Shown piece by piece: positions 1 through 11,900 of a DNA stretch of 64,000 nt. The position numbers and the translations under genes were made by a program. The notes below the pieces were generated by a model. That model did no database searches and was not told the origin of the DNA. It saw only the letters and a list, made by a program, of their open reading frames with translations. Every line of letters starts with the position of its first letter. Within the stretch, counting starts at the first letter, position 1. The DNA comes from Ectocarpus siliculosus (taxonomy: Eukaryota > Sar > Phaeophyceae > Ectocarpales > Ectocarpaceae), in contig FN648885.1 in NCBI GenBank assembly GCA_000310025.1, forward strand, positions 550,998 through 614,997. The letters run 5' to 3'.

Positions 1-3000
1 CAATCAGTTTAACGAGTGAGAGACATGGGCGAGGCAAGAAGACCCCCGCGCACCATGTTCACCATACCCCTGAAACACCCACGTTCAACCCCCGGAAGCC
101 CCCGCATATCAGCGCTACTCTGCCGAGTACCCAGAAACATGGTTGATTAGTTAGTGCCACATTGTGGCAAGGTATGCATTTTAGTGCTTAAGGGCAAGCG
201 AAGTGGTTGGATACGTGCGTGCTAGCGGTCGTGTTCGGCCAAGCTACTGAGCGAGGACAGCGAAAAAGTAAGTGGAAACGGGCAGGTTTGTTTGTGGAAA
301 GAGTACGCAAAACCAAACTGGGCCGTTATTAATGAAAGCACGGTAAGAGGTCCACGGAGTATGGCTCCCCGAGTATGGCTCCCCGAACGAGAGAACGAGA
401 GAACGAGAGAATGAGTCCAAGCAAGAGTCTTACGCACGCTATGCAGAGTTCTCACATCAGAGAGGAGGAAGGAGGCTGGCACGTAGAATTTTTCCGTCCA
501 TAGTGGTTTGCCAACTTTTGGAGTTGAAAATCAAATGCAAATGAGTCAGGCCGTTTCTTGAGCAACGTTTTTTGCGTTGATTGTTTTTCTCTATCTCTGA
601 GGGGGGGGGGGGGGGGCTGCAAGGGAAAAACAATGGAGATCCTAGCGACCTTAGCAACCTTTTTCCGGCCCCTCAAGACGTATTTGTTCACCAATTCAAG
701 TTTTTGTGGGTCACAACATACATGCTTCAGTTCACGTTTTGCTCGCGTGCGGCCAAAAAAACACAAAGCGCCCTGTTTTTTGGATCACCTGCAGAGGGCA
801 TGCGTATGACCCCACGCCATTGGCTGCAGTTTGTGGGCGTCGTCGGCCCAAGGGCTCTCTCTGGCATGCGTTGTGGACTTATCACACTCGGGGCAACCAG
901 AAAAAGAAAAGGCAAGTGTCCAAAAGGTCAACATCGAAACACGCTTTGGTTCACGTTTGTTTGCAGGCAATGTGCCATCAAAAGTGAATAACAAACCCTT
1001 GTGGGACGCAAGCTGACGATATGTGTATGACCACACGTCGTCGGCTGCAGTTTGTGGATGTGGATGTCGTCCGCCTAACGTCTCCATCTGGCATGCGTTC
1101 TTGCCTGGTCACACATGCAGCGGGAAGAGTGGCTCTTCTTGGCCGAAAGGCAAGAACGTCAGCAGAGCAACGTGGCAGGGTTGACGTTTTCGGCTCGTGT
1201 GCGGCCAACTAGACGCACAACACCTTAAACTTTGGATCTGCAGAGGGTTTGGTGCATGACCTCACGATACTGGCTTTTGTTTGGGCAGCGTACGGTATAC
1301 TTCCTCGTTCGGGCACGATCGGGGTGCGACCCCCCCAACTTCCTAAAGCGAATTATCAGCCGATACTGCGAGAAAATAAGACAATTTCCTTTCTCGCCAG
1401 TTGGAATCCTTGGAAGTAGTCGGGCTGTGATCCTTTAGGCTGGAAAATTTGCCAATTTCTTCCGCGTAAGAAGCCCAAACAATGCTTTGGGGCCAAGATA
1501 ATGACCCCCGGCCCCGAAACAAACCCAGAAAAAATGGTGCGCAAGCAACCGCCTCAAGTTTTTTTTCCCACCCTCGCACCGTTTTTGTTTCGAGAGGTGG
1601 TTGCAGTAGTGCGATAGTTTGGGAAATATTATTACCGTAGGTAGATTGGTGGCACGACGTTCGTGACTTGGCCATCTGAGATTACTTCGTGCAGGATGAC
1701 TAGTTCCCTTGACCGGAGGAAATGTAACCCGTGGATGCTGGCGCTCCTCGCATGCAGCTTGGAGAGAGAGAGAGAGAGAATACTGGCCGCGAGAGGCCGA
1801 GACACGGTGATGTAGAAAAGGCGCAGAAAGAAAGGTATCTGCGAGGGAGCAGTGCTCTGCCAAGTTGGCGTCTTATTTTTAATGAAGACTAGAATACCGA
1901 ACCTGTGTACACACATACACACCCCCGGGGCAGGGTTCGCCGCGTCATCCCGGAGGGATCGTGAATGTGTAAGTATTCTGTGGAAACACCTCCCCCCCCC
2001 TATAGAAACTCTGAGAACGAACACCCACGGGCATCCGAAAGTAAATACCACCGAACAATGTTTTCCTCCATCGTGCCTCAAGCGAGAGCATCCAGAAATA
2101 CAGCAGCAAACCCAATACCCAGATGGAAGCAAGTAAACGCACTGCGAGTCCTCAACAACGAGCGGAGGTGAACTGGCTGACCAATGAGGGCATGACCACT
2201 TCGAAGGATCAAAATAATCCTAAAACGTCCAAAACCGGCTACGATGACCAACACGGGCGTAACTAAGATATTTCCAAGCGAATACGGCCGTCGACACTAC
2301 GGAAGAGTCTGTGAAGGTACATAGACGAAGGGGAACTACAAGACGTCGATGGCAAAATGGGCTATTGCAAAATACACGGGCAATGGTTCCCCGCCTGGCC
2401 AGTCAAACCAAATTGCCCACGAGGCGTGTGAGCCAACACCTAAGTGAAACACGAGCCTCCGGCCGCGAACGATCAGCGAGCCGAAGTAACGGAACAGCTC
2501 ATCGCCACATACCTCGCACACGCAGGCAATCCTGAAACACACACACAAAACATGCACAAAAAACACAGAAAAACGTGCAAACACACAAAACACTGGAACT
2601 CAGAACTACGACAGTGATGGACCCTTCGCCAGGAGAAGATGAAGATGGCCGAGGAGGGGCCCAGGGAGATTGGCTATGACGAGTGTCGACGAAAAACGCG
2701 GAAGAAGGCGACGCGGCGGGATTGGAATTCGTAGCCCGATGCACAAGGAGCACGCCTCCGGCATGACGAAGCTGAAGAAAACAAAGGTTGCAGTCGACGA
2801 CGACGTAGCTTGGGCACTTTCTACAAGTTTTCAGAGGCAACTATGTATGTAACACCGACGAAACTTGGGGAACTCCTTCCCGTGTCTTCAGAAGCAACAA
2901 TACCAACGAACGTGTGGGGGACACCAAATGACACCAACAAACTACAACCCGGTAAACTCAAGCGATGCCATGCGTCGTCGAAGCTGAACTTCGATGGAGT

Positions 3001-5792
3001 GCAACATCGATGGCGGCCAAAAGCCAAACAAAACAAACAATAAAAGCACAAGACAAACACAATAGGAAGAGTACACCTCCAGGTCGCGGCTGTCCACAGA
3101 TGGATGCAGGCAACAAAGAATATGGCATCTCACGAGGCCAAAGAAGAGAATATCGAATATCAGAGTATCTAATCCAAACCTGCTCATGGAGGAGACAAAT
3201 CCTACGCCCAGACGGCCCTAACGATCTGCGACTGAACGGGACACTTGAACACTGGACACCTATTCTTTTCTACAATAGCTTTTCGGTTTTCTTTTGTCTT
3301 CAATTCATGCCCAACCAGCGGGAACAACGCAAAAACGCAAGTCAAACAAGACAGAAAACACACACACGTGTACAGTCGAGCCAGTAGTATAACAAATCAG
3401 CCAATCATACCCACACCGACGTGACGCTAAGAAGAGACCGCGGGAATGGCCGACGGTAAACAATCAGCAACGGCGGGGACCGAACACGGGTATCAACCAA
3501 AGGGCGCGAGCTATGATTTTCCAAACCCCACGACCCACACGCAGCGTGTAAGCAATAGATACAAAACCGCAGGCAAAGGAGGAACGCTGCGACCCTGGTC
3601 GTCGAAAAGCCGACGACGCGAAATATGAAGGAGTAGCCAAGTTGTAGCAAGCAACTTCATCCTATTATAGGGGGGAAAAGAAAGAGGTGCGCTCCCTCGG
3701 AGCCCTGTCTCCACGACTGTGTAGAGATGGGATGTTGCTCGACTTCAGAGAGAGAACGGTTCGAGTTGAACGGGGACCATCCACATTTCAACCAGCGGGC
3801 ACCCAGATAGGTATCTGCTTGACCTGCTTGATATGGTATGAGCCGTCAGGGATACGATGCCTCCCAGTCATCCCTACCTAAAAGCTGCACAGCAACACAC
3901 GCCTAACAGAACAGGTTGGCCGCCGAAAACACTCAACAACGTTCAACGTGTGACGCAATTCGAGTTTGAGGTTGTCATCTTGTTCAGGTTTGAGGATTGC
4001 CGCAACGCCCCCGCCACCCCGCACCCCGTTTGACTAGTGAATGATACCCTTGAGCACTCCTCTCGCCTCTCCTCCCGCGACAATCAAAAGAAACAGTCGT
4101 GGCGCGAGCACAAAAAGCGGTCTATCTAGAATACTCCGCGTTTCGCTCTCCGAGGTACCTCCACCGCCACCGCCCCTCTACTGCTCTCGAACAAAACAAA
4201 ATCACAACGATAGGCACTTCTTAGGCGGTGGAATACAATACCCAGCACCCAGCAGCTCTGACGTTAGGGGCAACCCTTTCAGTACACCCTCTCCACCGTT
4301 CCGTCACGGCTGTGTCGGTGGGATGTACAGAATGTTCAAGCTGCTTCCCCAGAAGGAGGACAGAAGGTAGACACAACATGTACGGTGGTTGGTCCGCCAT
4401 CGCCGATCGGCCGGTACCTCCCATTGGCGGGAAGGAGAGCGGTACCTCCACGGAGCGAAGACGTTTTTCTTTTTTCGAACAAGACAAGAAAACAAAGCAA
4501 AGAAAAACGCGTTTAATTTTAGGCGGGAGGATCTTTGAGCGTTTTTGGACCACCGCCTATTAGTGAAGAGGGAGCTCGCGCGAGGGCAAAAACACTCCAC
4601 CCAACAAAACACCCTGCCGACACGGACCATGGCTACTACCACTCGAACAGATACCACCGAGCAAGCCAGCTTGGCGTTTTCTGCCATTGGGATATCACCC
4701 CAACTGAACATAACAGAGAAGCAAAGAAACAGGCTCCATCCATCAGCCACTCCTTCCAGTTCTTAGCAGCTGGTAGTCTCGGTCAGGGGCAAAGACGCCA
4801 GAGGGAGGACATACACACGACCTCAATCCACGGGGTGAGAATGATCTAGACCCGCAGCCCTGGAGCTTCAGGACACCTCAGTCTACTATCATCCATCCAG
4901 ATCCTCCCTCTCTCTCCCTCTCTCTCCCTCTCTCTCCCTCTAAATCGGAATCGTGGTTACTTGCCGTCAGGGCTTCGCTTGTGTGACACCGGGGCGCGTA
5001 GCCATCCATCTTGTGTGCTCCCCCCCTGGAAGGGGCATGGTTGGTTGAACATCTGAGCCATGCCTGGCTAGGGTATATGTGTCTGGTGTGTGTTGTGTGT
5101 GTGTGTGATCGTTGCAGCGCGGCTTGTGTCTGGTTGGTCGCCAATATGTATGTATGTGCATGCATGCACGTGAGATGGAATTTCAGGAGTCCCGTCGAAG
5201 AGACTGGCCTCTCCCTGTGTTTGCATCGCTCGCTCTGTATCTCTCTCGAAACAACCCAGACCATGCACATCGTCCATACACAGACATCAGCTAGCTCAGA
5301 GCAGACTAGTTATTATGTGGGTCGTCCGTATCTCTAGACGAACGTGTGTGGTACATGTGTGTAAGATGCGTACACAAGTCAATACACACGTACGTCATCT
5401 GTTGTAGAACATCAACCCTGGAACAGCGATAGGTAGTCGGAGGCGTCCCCCCTTCCAAAATACATACCCGGGAGCGGGGTTTGAAATCAAACAGACAGTC
5501 GTTTCCGCGGAGATTACCTACCCATGGGTCGGTGATTTGGAACGCAAAATAAATAACAAGGAATTTAGGAAGCGAGGCTGAAAAACATGAAATGCAAAAC
5601 AGCATTTTTTACCGACTGCCAGGTCTCTGCACTACTCTCAAGTATTGATGGCCATTGTCGTGGAAACTCAACTTGGGTTTCTAGGCAGCCCCCTGACGGT
5701 GCCTAACTCACCTGCTCTCTCGTCAGCCCGCTAGCCACGTACTCGTCCGTATTCGCTGCCACGTGCTTGGCACCGCGCATGGACGCCGCTAC
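1..5792. other. Upstream intergenic sequence without a recognisable gene
   Basis: I find no ORF with family resemblance, no exon chain and no RNA gene here. The open frames are short and overlap in many frames. The content is microsatellites (a GA run near 1762-1779, a CTCTCTCC array about 4904-4941, a G run at 600-616), TG/CA-rich stretches near 5080-5170, and the degenerate tandem repeat listed separately. A lineage-specific gene with small exons cannot be excluded. Confidence 0.5.
727..1290. repeat. Degenerate tandem repeat, about 225-bp unit
   Basis: Three successive units share the core GCRTATGACC...CACG..GGCTGCAGTTTGTGG. They begin near 781 (GGATCACCTGCAGAGGGCAT), near 1003, and near 1232 (GGATCTGCAGAGGGTTTGG). 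The spacing is 222-228 bp. The third unit is cut short after about 60 bp. The units have diverged by many substitutions and small indels, so the array is old. No coding role is apparent. Confidence 0.6.
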
Positions 5793-6043
5793 TTAGGCTT
5801 CAATATCAAGTCCATGGGTGTAGGTCGGGCGCCGCTCCACATACTCATGGTTGAGATGGTTCATGTCTTCCGGCGCGTGCTCGGCGCCACTTCCGCCTTC
5901 ATGCTGCTAGCTGTACCACATGACGGCTGCTTCGTGCACCCCGGGTGGCCGCAGTTGCTCTGCATGTCGTTTCCAGGGTCCATGTCGCGCCTATGGGTTA
6001 TGGGAAGTCGTCCAGAGGGACAACTTTGAGGTGAGATATGCAT
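5793..6043 (-). pseudogene. Frameshifted EsV-1-7 motif gene remnant
   Basis: The - strand encodes CGHPGCTKQPSCGTAS (first two Cys at 5953-5936), then KAEV. A one-base shift near 5888 leads to a second frame reading AEHAPEDM, which runs to a stop at 5793. Allowing for the shift, the cysteines and histidine fit C-x4-C-x16-C-x2-H, the EsV-1-7 repeat, a family greatly expanded in brown algae and including the IMM developmental regulator of Ectocarpus. Only one repeat is visible and the third Cys codon is damaged by the shift, so this is most likely a decayed copy or isolated fragment. An unrecognised intron at the break is the alternative. Confidence 0.6.
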
Positions 6044-8925
6044 ATATAACTCCGAGGAACACTTCGTCAGGGACAGGAGGAAAAGGTCGACCTTTTGTGG
6101 TCGAGGTCAGCAGGTAACAACCACACGGAAGTCGTGCATCTGCCTGTATCATCATGATTGTTCGCCACATTTGGTGTTTAATACGCATTACACCTCCAAA
6201 TAATATTATCTGGGCGTCCGTGAATGCACTTGGCTGCCAAAAGAGAGCGTTGGTTGAGCCAATCGCGTGCCGTCCACGCCAGCCACAGAAGAACTGCTAC
6301 CCCCCCGACAACATTTCAGGTTGTGCAGGACGTACGTACGTGTGCTGAGGCGGGCAGAAAGAAACGGTACAGCATGCAAGTATTTGTATTAAAACAACCT
6401 CTGTGTGTTCGACAGGGTGGAACCACACGTGTCGCGAGAAAGTCTGCCCATGCCCACGCTACCATTTCACATTTCACGAACTTCGATCCATTTCGATTTC
6501 GTACTCTGTTACCCCGCAAAGCATAATCGCCGTACCATGAAATCCAACACGCCCTCAATAGTGCAGGACCGGCACTAATGAGGGTTTTTCGAAACCAGAA
6601 TAGTGCCGTTATGGCACTATTCGTATTAGTGCCGGTGGCCCGATTTAGCGCCGGTGAACGGTCGGGGCACATATCGGCACTAAAGAGGGCCCAGTACCGT
6701 ACACAACATCATTTTTTTTTTTTTTTCCCTTAATTCACAGTTTCGGACTGGGGCTCCAAATTTGCTGAGATAAGGAAACAGATTTTGAGATAAGAAAGTT
6801 TCCTGGAAACTTCCTGCAGGCGAATATTTTTCGATTTAAGGCGGCTTCATGTGATTGGCTGTGGGACGACAGTCACTCAACGAACTTCCCCTGTTCGCAG
6901 GTACTGCTGTTTTTTGTGGTGCGCTGCACCCTGTCACGCAGCGCTCCCACTGCTGTTGAGTGTGCGTGCATGCATGCGTGTGCGTGTCTGTGTTGCCCCC
7001 TTGACGCCAGCACACGAACCCGCACCAGAACAGCGACAGGAAGTACACATACTGCCCGGCAGCCCTGTACGAAGTGCTGTGTATCGCATTTTTTTTGGGG
7101 CGGGGGCACATCGAAGTCAAACACGCTCTCTCAAGTAGAAGCAGGGGATACTCCTTCTTGCGGCGCGTCACCAGAAGGCAACTGCGTGCTCTTCCTCCTC
7201 TCTGCCCTTTGCTGGCGGTGCTGCCACCTCCTCTACGTCGTCGGTTGCCGCGGTTCGTTCCGGCGCTCTTTCTCCCCCTTGCCTCAACCTGTGTGTCACG
7301 GGCGCGTGTTGCTGACCCAAAGCCGCGCAACAACCAACCCCAACTTGGTTTTCTGACCGTGCAGCCTCCCCCTTTCTGTGTTGGTGGCGCGCCAACTCCA
7401 GGGCCTTTGCGCTGGGCTCTGGGTTTTATTTGGGCGGCCGCTGGACATGCTCTTGCAGACTGTGTGTGTGCGTGTGGGTGGTGCCTGATGATGTGTTGTG
7501 TGTGGTGCCTGTTGTGTTATTTCAAAGAAAGCTGCTAAATCGAAAAGTTGGCAAAATTTTCCACAAAACGAGCCTCCCTCCGCTGTTAAATCTGATTATT
7601 TTTCCCTTGTCTTGGGTTCTGGCGAGACTGTCAGGAACGATCCTCAGAACGATGGCTTAACTCAAAATATATTTCCTTATTTCAGTTTTTTTTTGGTTCC
7701 GAAACTGCTGTCAAATATGACACAACGAATCCATCTCTATCATAGAAAAGAGTCAGAGACAGATCAGCAATGAATTCATAGCGTCAGAGAAAGCTACCTG
7801 TATATGTCTACGATTTCCCAGACAGCATACAGGGACATCTCCCCTGCGGGTAACAGGCTCAACAAAACAGTTTGGTAGCTGTATTGTGTGTCTCATATAT
7901 TAGTTATGTTGGGAAGGTGTAGCAGAAAGAACAATGATGCCAAACAAAGAGTCAGCGTATGCATACATGCGCTGTATGCTGTACCCTGTAGTGCACACCC
8001 AATCAAAGAGTAGGTACATGAAAGCTTTTTCTCCTTCATGGTGGTGCAGGTCACTGGCCACTACTGCTGTAGACTACTTTGCGTGAAGTGCCATATGGTG
8101 TTCGTCTCTCTCATGATCTACATAGACTACCCAACAACTCCGCTGTATTTTTCGAACGCAAGAAAAACGATACCTCACCCTTGACGATTCGCCCCTGCCG
8201 CCCCCATCCTCTGCCCCGCAATGACCACCGACGCAATCAATCACTCACCTCGTCCGAATGCCTACAGTATTGACCTCGCGTTCCTCTCCTTTGGGTTGCG
8301 TGGCGAGTGGCGAGATCAGATCCGTCGCACGATCGCACGATCGATTTAAAAATGTCTTGATTTTGCCGAGGGGTTCCGTAGGGTGCGGAGTCATGTTGGC
8401 GTGCCCCCTTGAAAACTCACTCACGCGCAACGCCCCAACAACAGCACACCACCGAGCAGAGCAGCGGGCAGGGCAGACGCCTGCTGGCGATAAGGAGGAC
8501 GGCTTTAGCGGTTGCTTCTCGCTCTTGTTGTCGCATTGCAGGATCCCTGAAGGTGACGGTTTTGCACCCCGCTTTTCCGTGAGAACAAACAAACTCCTTA
8601 GCCTGTACAGAGTTTTTGAATCACCGTTATTTTGTTCTTTGCGCACAAGCGTCAACACTTGCACCCGCTTGAGGTAGCGCCGGCCAGAGAACCAGCAAGT
8701 ACTGCAGCATTGTAGACTACCTGATCCCCACCACGTTGACACACACGCGCTACTGTTGCACCACACGCTGCAGCGCGATACATGTTGTGTTGCACGTCTA
8801 ATACCACATGCAATCTGTATGTAACTCAGCCAAGGCCACACTTTGCTGTTGTATCGAGTTCGATCGTATGTACTGCTGTGCCACTGCTGCTGCTGCTGCT
8901 GCTGTACCATGCAACGCCTTGTACG
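6044..8925. other. Region upstream of dynein, no gene recognised
   Basis: No coding family is recognisable on either strand. It should contain the promoter and 5' untranslated region of the dynein gene, but no TATA box or other core element can be assigned with confidence. A CTG trinucleotide run (about 8883-8904) ends some 20 bp before the chosen start codon. The nested hairpin at 6553-6690 is listed separately. Confidence 0.5.
6553..6690. repeat. Nested hairpin with repeated GGCACTA motifs
   Basis: ACCGGCACTAAT (about 6568-6579) is mirrored perfectly by ATTAGTGCCGGT (6625-6636). Between them a second perfect inverted repeat, GAATAGTGCC / GGCACTATTC, surrounds a 5-base loop. Further copies of the GGCACTA or TAGTGC core lie near 6559 and 6677. 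This could be the end of a small foldback transposon or a structured transcript; nothing coding is present. Confidence 0.6.
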
Positions 8926-11900
8926 ATGAGTAGAGCGCTCCAGCCGATGGCGGCCGAGGAGCTGGTTCAGGGGGAAGACCTCAGGGCCGAATTGGCAGAA
9001 CTGCAGGCCTACCTCGCTTCGTTGTGTCCCGCGGTCTTAGGCCTGGAGGGGGAGGGGGACCGTAGCGCGCAGGCTTTCCGCACGGCCTTGGAAGCACCAG
9101 ATGCGTGCGCGCTGCTCAGCACGTGAGTGTCGTGTGTGTCTTCTCCTCCAATGCTGTCGTGCGTGCTCCGTACTAGTGCTCATTGTGTCCTTTTTTTACG
9201 CTCTCTTTTTGGTGGCCAAAAGACAGGAAGACAATGCGTTGCGGTGTCCACAAGAGGGCCGGGGTCCATGATTGAAGCTAACGGAGCAACGAGGTCGACT
9301 CATGTTCCTTGCACAGGCACTGCTGTCTCTATCAACAGCAGTGATTCAACTCTGCACCTCTTGATGTCTTCAACAGTAATCGTTTTTATGGGCCAAGGTT
9401 GAACTGTAGATGAGGTATGGAAGGAGTTCGAAATTGACGAACTTGATGCAGTGAAACGGGAGGCCTAGAGGGCTTCAAGAAGATACATACTTTATGTTGC
9501 TTTTCCCGGAGAACAGAATCTAACGAAGAACCGAAGGAAAAGGAGGGTGCAGATGTGTACGGAACGTTGAAAGAAGGCATAGGGTTCAAGGAGCCTACAG
9601 AGGACCAATGGATGCAGGGACAAAGCTGAAGGTCAAATTTAGGGCTGGGTATGTTGGCCTTCGAGAATGTACTGTAGACGAAGATTTAGGATGGTACACG
9701 AAGGCGAAGGCGAAGGCGACCATGAATTCAACTGTGACTGCGGCTCTGAGTGCGAAGACCGGGTTCATGGAGTTGCAGAATGTCCGTTTTACGAAAAAGA
9801 GAGAGAAATGTGCATGGCTGAGCTGGGAAAAATAGCAGGAAGAAACACAGATATGTTTGAGGCATGGAATAGAATAGCCAAAAGACAGCAATAGCTATAG
9901 TGCGGCATAAAGAGTCGGCTGAAAGGCGGAAAGTGACACCGATCGGCAGCAGTAGATTAAAAAAAAATGGAGGCACCTTTGGCAAGGTAGGAAGGAACGA
10001 TTGGCCTTCGGTCGTGTGGGAACAATGTTCCGTCCCCTCGAGGACGCGTGGTAAAATGTCGAAGAGCTAACGCAACATGAGCCCCCTCCCCGCTTCATCG
10101 CGCGTGCACCGCTGCTCGCCTGGAATAACAATCGGAACCAAAGGTTTGCATCGAACGTCCAGCCGTCGGCGCTGTTCGTCGAGCTGGAGGACGCCGCCGC
10201 CTCTGCCGCAGCCGCCGCAGCCGCCGCCGGCGGCGTAAGCGGGGCCGAGGGCGGGGGCCCCCGTGGGACAGTCGGAGGGGGGGTGGACGAGCGCACGCGC
10301 AGCGCCGCTGTGGGCGGGTTCTGGTTCGGGCTGGACACGCGACATGTGGAGGATGCGCCTGGGTTGGCGGTGATCAAAAGGCATCCCGGAGGGTTGGAAC
10401 CGACGACGAGGCGCCCTCTCCAGGCGCAGCTTCAGGTACGGTGGCGGCGCTCTGGTGAAAGATCACACACGCGGTTGATATTTAGATGCTTGTGCGTCGA
10501 ATGATATCGTAGCAATCTACGCAGAGTTGGCCTTGTCAATGAGGAGTTGCTTCTCGCCCTCCCAAGAAGTAGTCGAGGGTGTGGCTAAAGGTTTGCATTG
10601 GCGCCCCGGGCTATGTAGAGCATGCGAGTTGCGAAATGGGAGTTGGCCCTAGGGGTATGGATGCGATTTCACGTGGTGTTTGACGAACGCCCCCCGGGGC
10701 CAAATCTGTGCAGATTTCCTTATGCCCAACCTGTCCTTGTGCTGCGCACCGTTCAGCATCGTGTCCATGGGTTGGCTCAGCGAGCTCGCCCTCTCTGGTG
10801 CACCACGAGCTGTCTGTCTACACGAACTGTATAATAGTTGCATGTTGTCTCTATAGTAGGAAGTGACCCGCCCTCTTTAGCGTGGACACGCCCCCTTTGG
10901 TTAGTTCCGAAATTGTCCTTTGCCACACATGTGCTTGGGCACCTTAACCGGTTGCGTACATTTTTCGGGCTCTGCAATTGGGCAGCAAAGTTGAATTATG
11001 GCCTCCGAGCGTGGATGAAGTTCGAGTTTATTCCCTACGTGTCTAGAGCGTCATCTTGTATGCAATTCATATCTCACATTCGTTACTTACGGCGATGGTG
11101 ACCTTCAACACTCTCCCCGAAACGCATCCATCTCTGGGGTGACTTGGGGCCGTGGCGCAGTTAATGTCCTTCCCGGGCAGCGACGCCCAGGCGGAAGCCT
11201 CAGGGCCGAAGGGCGGCGGCGGCGGCGGCGGGGGCGGCGGCGGCAAGGCGGAAGAGGGGATGCCGCCGAGTGGGTCGGTCTTCTCGGTGCTTCAGGCCTA
11301 CGCCACTCACGTCTTCGCGCCCACCGTCCGGGCGTACGCAGCTGCTAGGGGTGGGGATGACAAAGTGAGCGAGAGAGACAGAGGGAGAGCGCCTGGAGGA
11401 CGATATTCTCGCAATGCTTGCGATAGGATGGGGAGTTTTTTTTGCGTCAGGGAGTCTTGATCCGAGACGTGGTCGCGATCAAGTTGGGTTTTGTGGAGTG
11501 CTGTCCAATTGGTGCCAACTCCATCTTTCTGTCTGTAAAATCTGGAGTATTGAATGGACAAAGAGAAGTGCGCATGGTGCCTTCTTTCTTCATTAGAGTC
11601 GATGTATTGGAACATCCGGTGTTTGGTTTCCTTCTTGTTCCATATGCTGCTTTGGAAAGTCGGGCGTGATATGAAGTGTCCTCGTGGCCATTTTTTAATG
11701 AAAGACGCCACATGAGGAATTGTGTTTAACGCTGCTCCTGCTGGTGTACCTGCGAACAGCTGGACTCCGGGGTATCGGTCCTTCAGCGACGAATCACGGA
11801 ACTAGAGCAAGCGCTAGACCGCTGCCAGAAAAGGTTGGAGATTCCCACAGTGGCCCTCACGGCACACCCGGAGGTGGAAGCAGCTAGCAGCAAGGTCGGC

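Noticed and set aside
2965-3387. 140-codon ORF in the upstream region
   Set aside because: It shows no recognisable domain, lies in A-rich sequence with many overlapping short frames, and has no splice-joined extension.
7074-7538. 154-codon ORF upstream of dynein
   Set aside because: Its composition is driven by TG/CT-rich simple sequence; there is no family resemblance, and an equally long frame overlaps on the other strand.
8245-8910. 221-codon antisense ORF starting with a glutamine run
   Set aside because: The glutamines come from the CTG microsatellite on the other strand, the rest resembles no family, and it ends next to the dynein start. It is most likely a chance frame.
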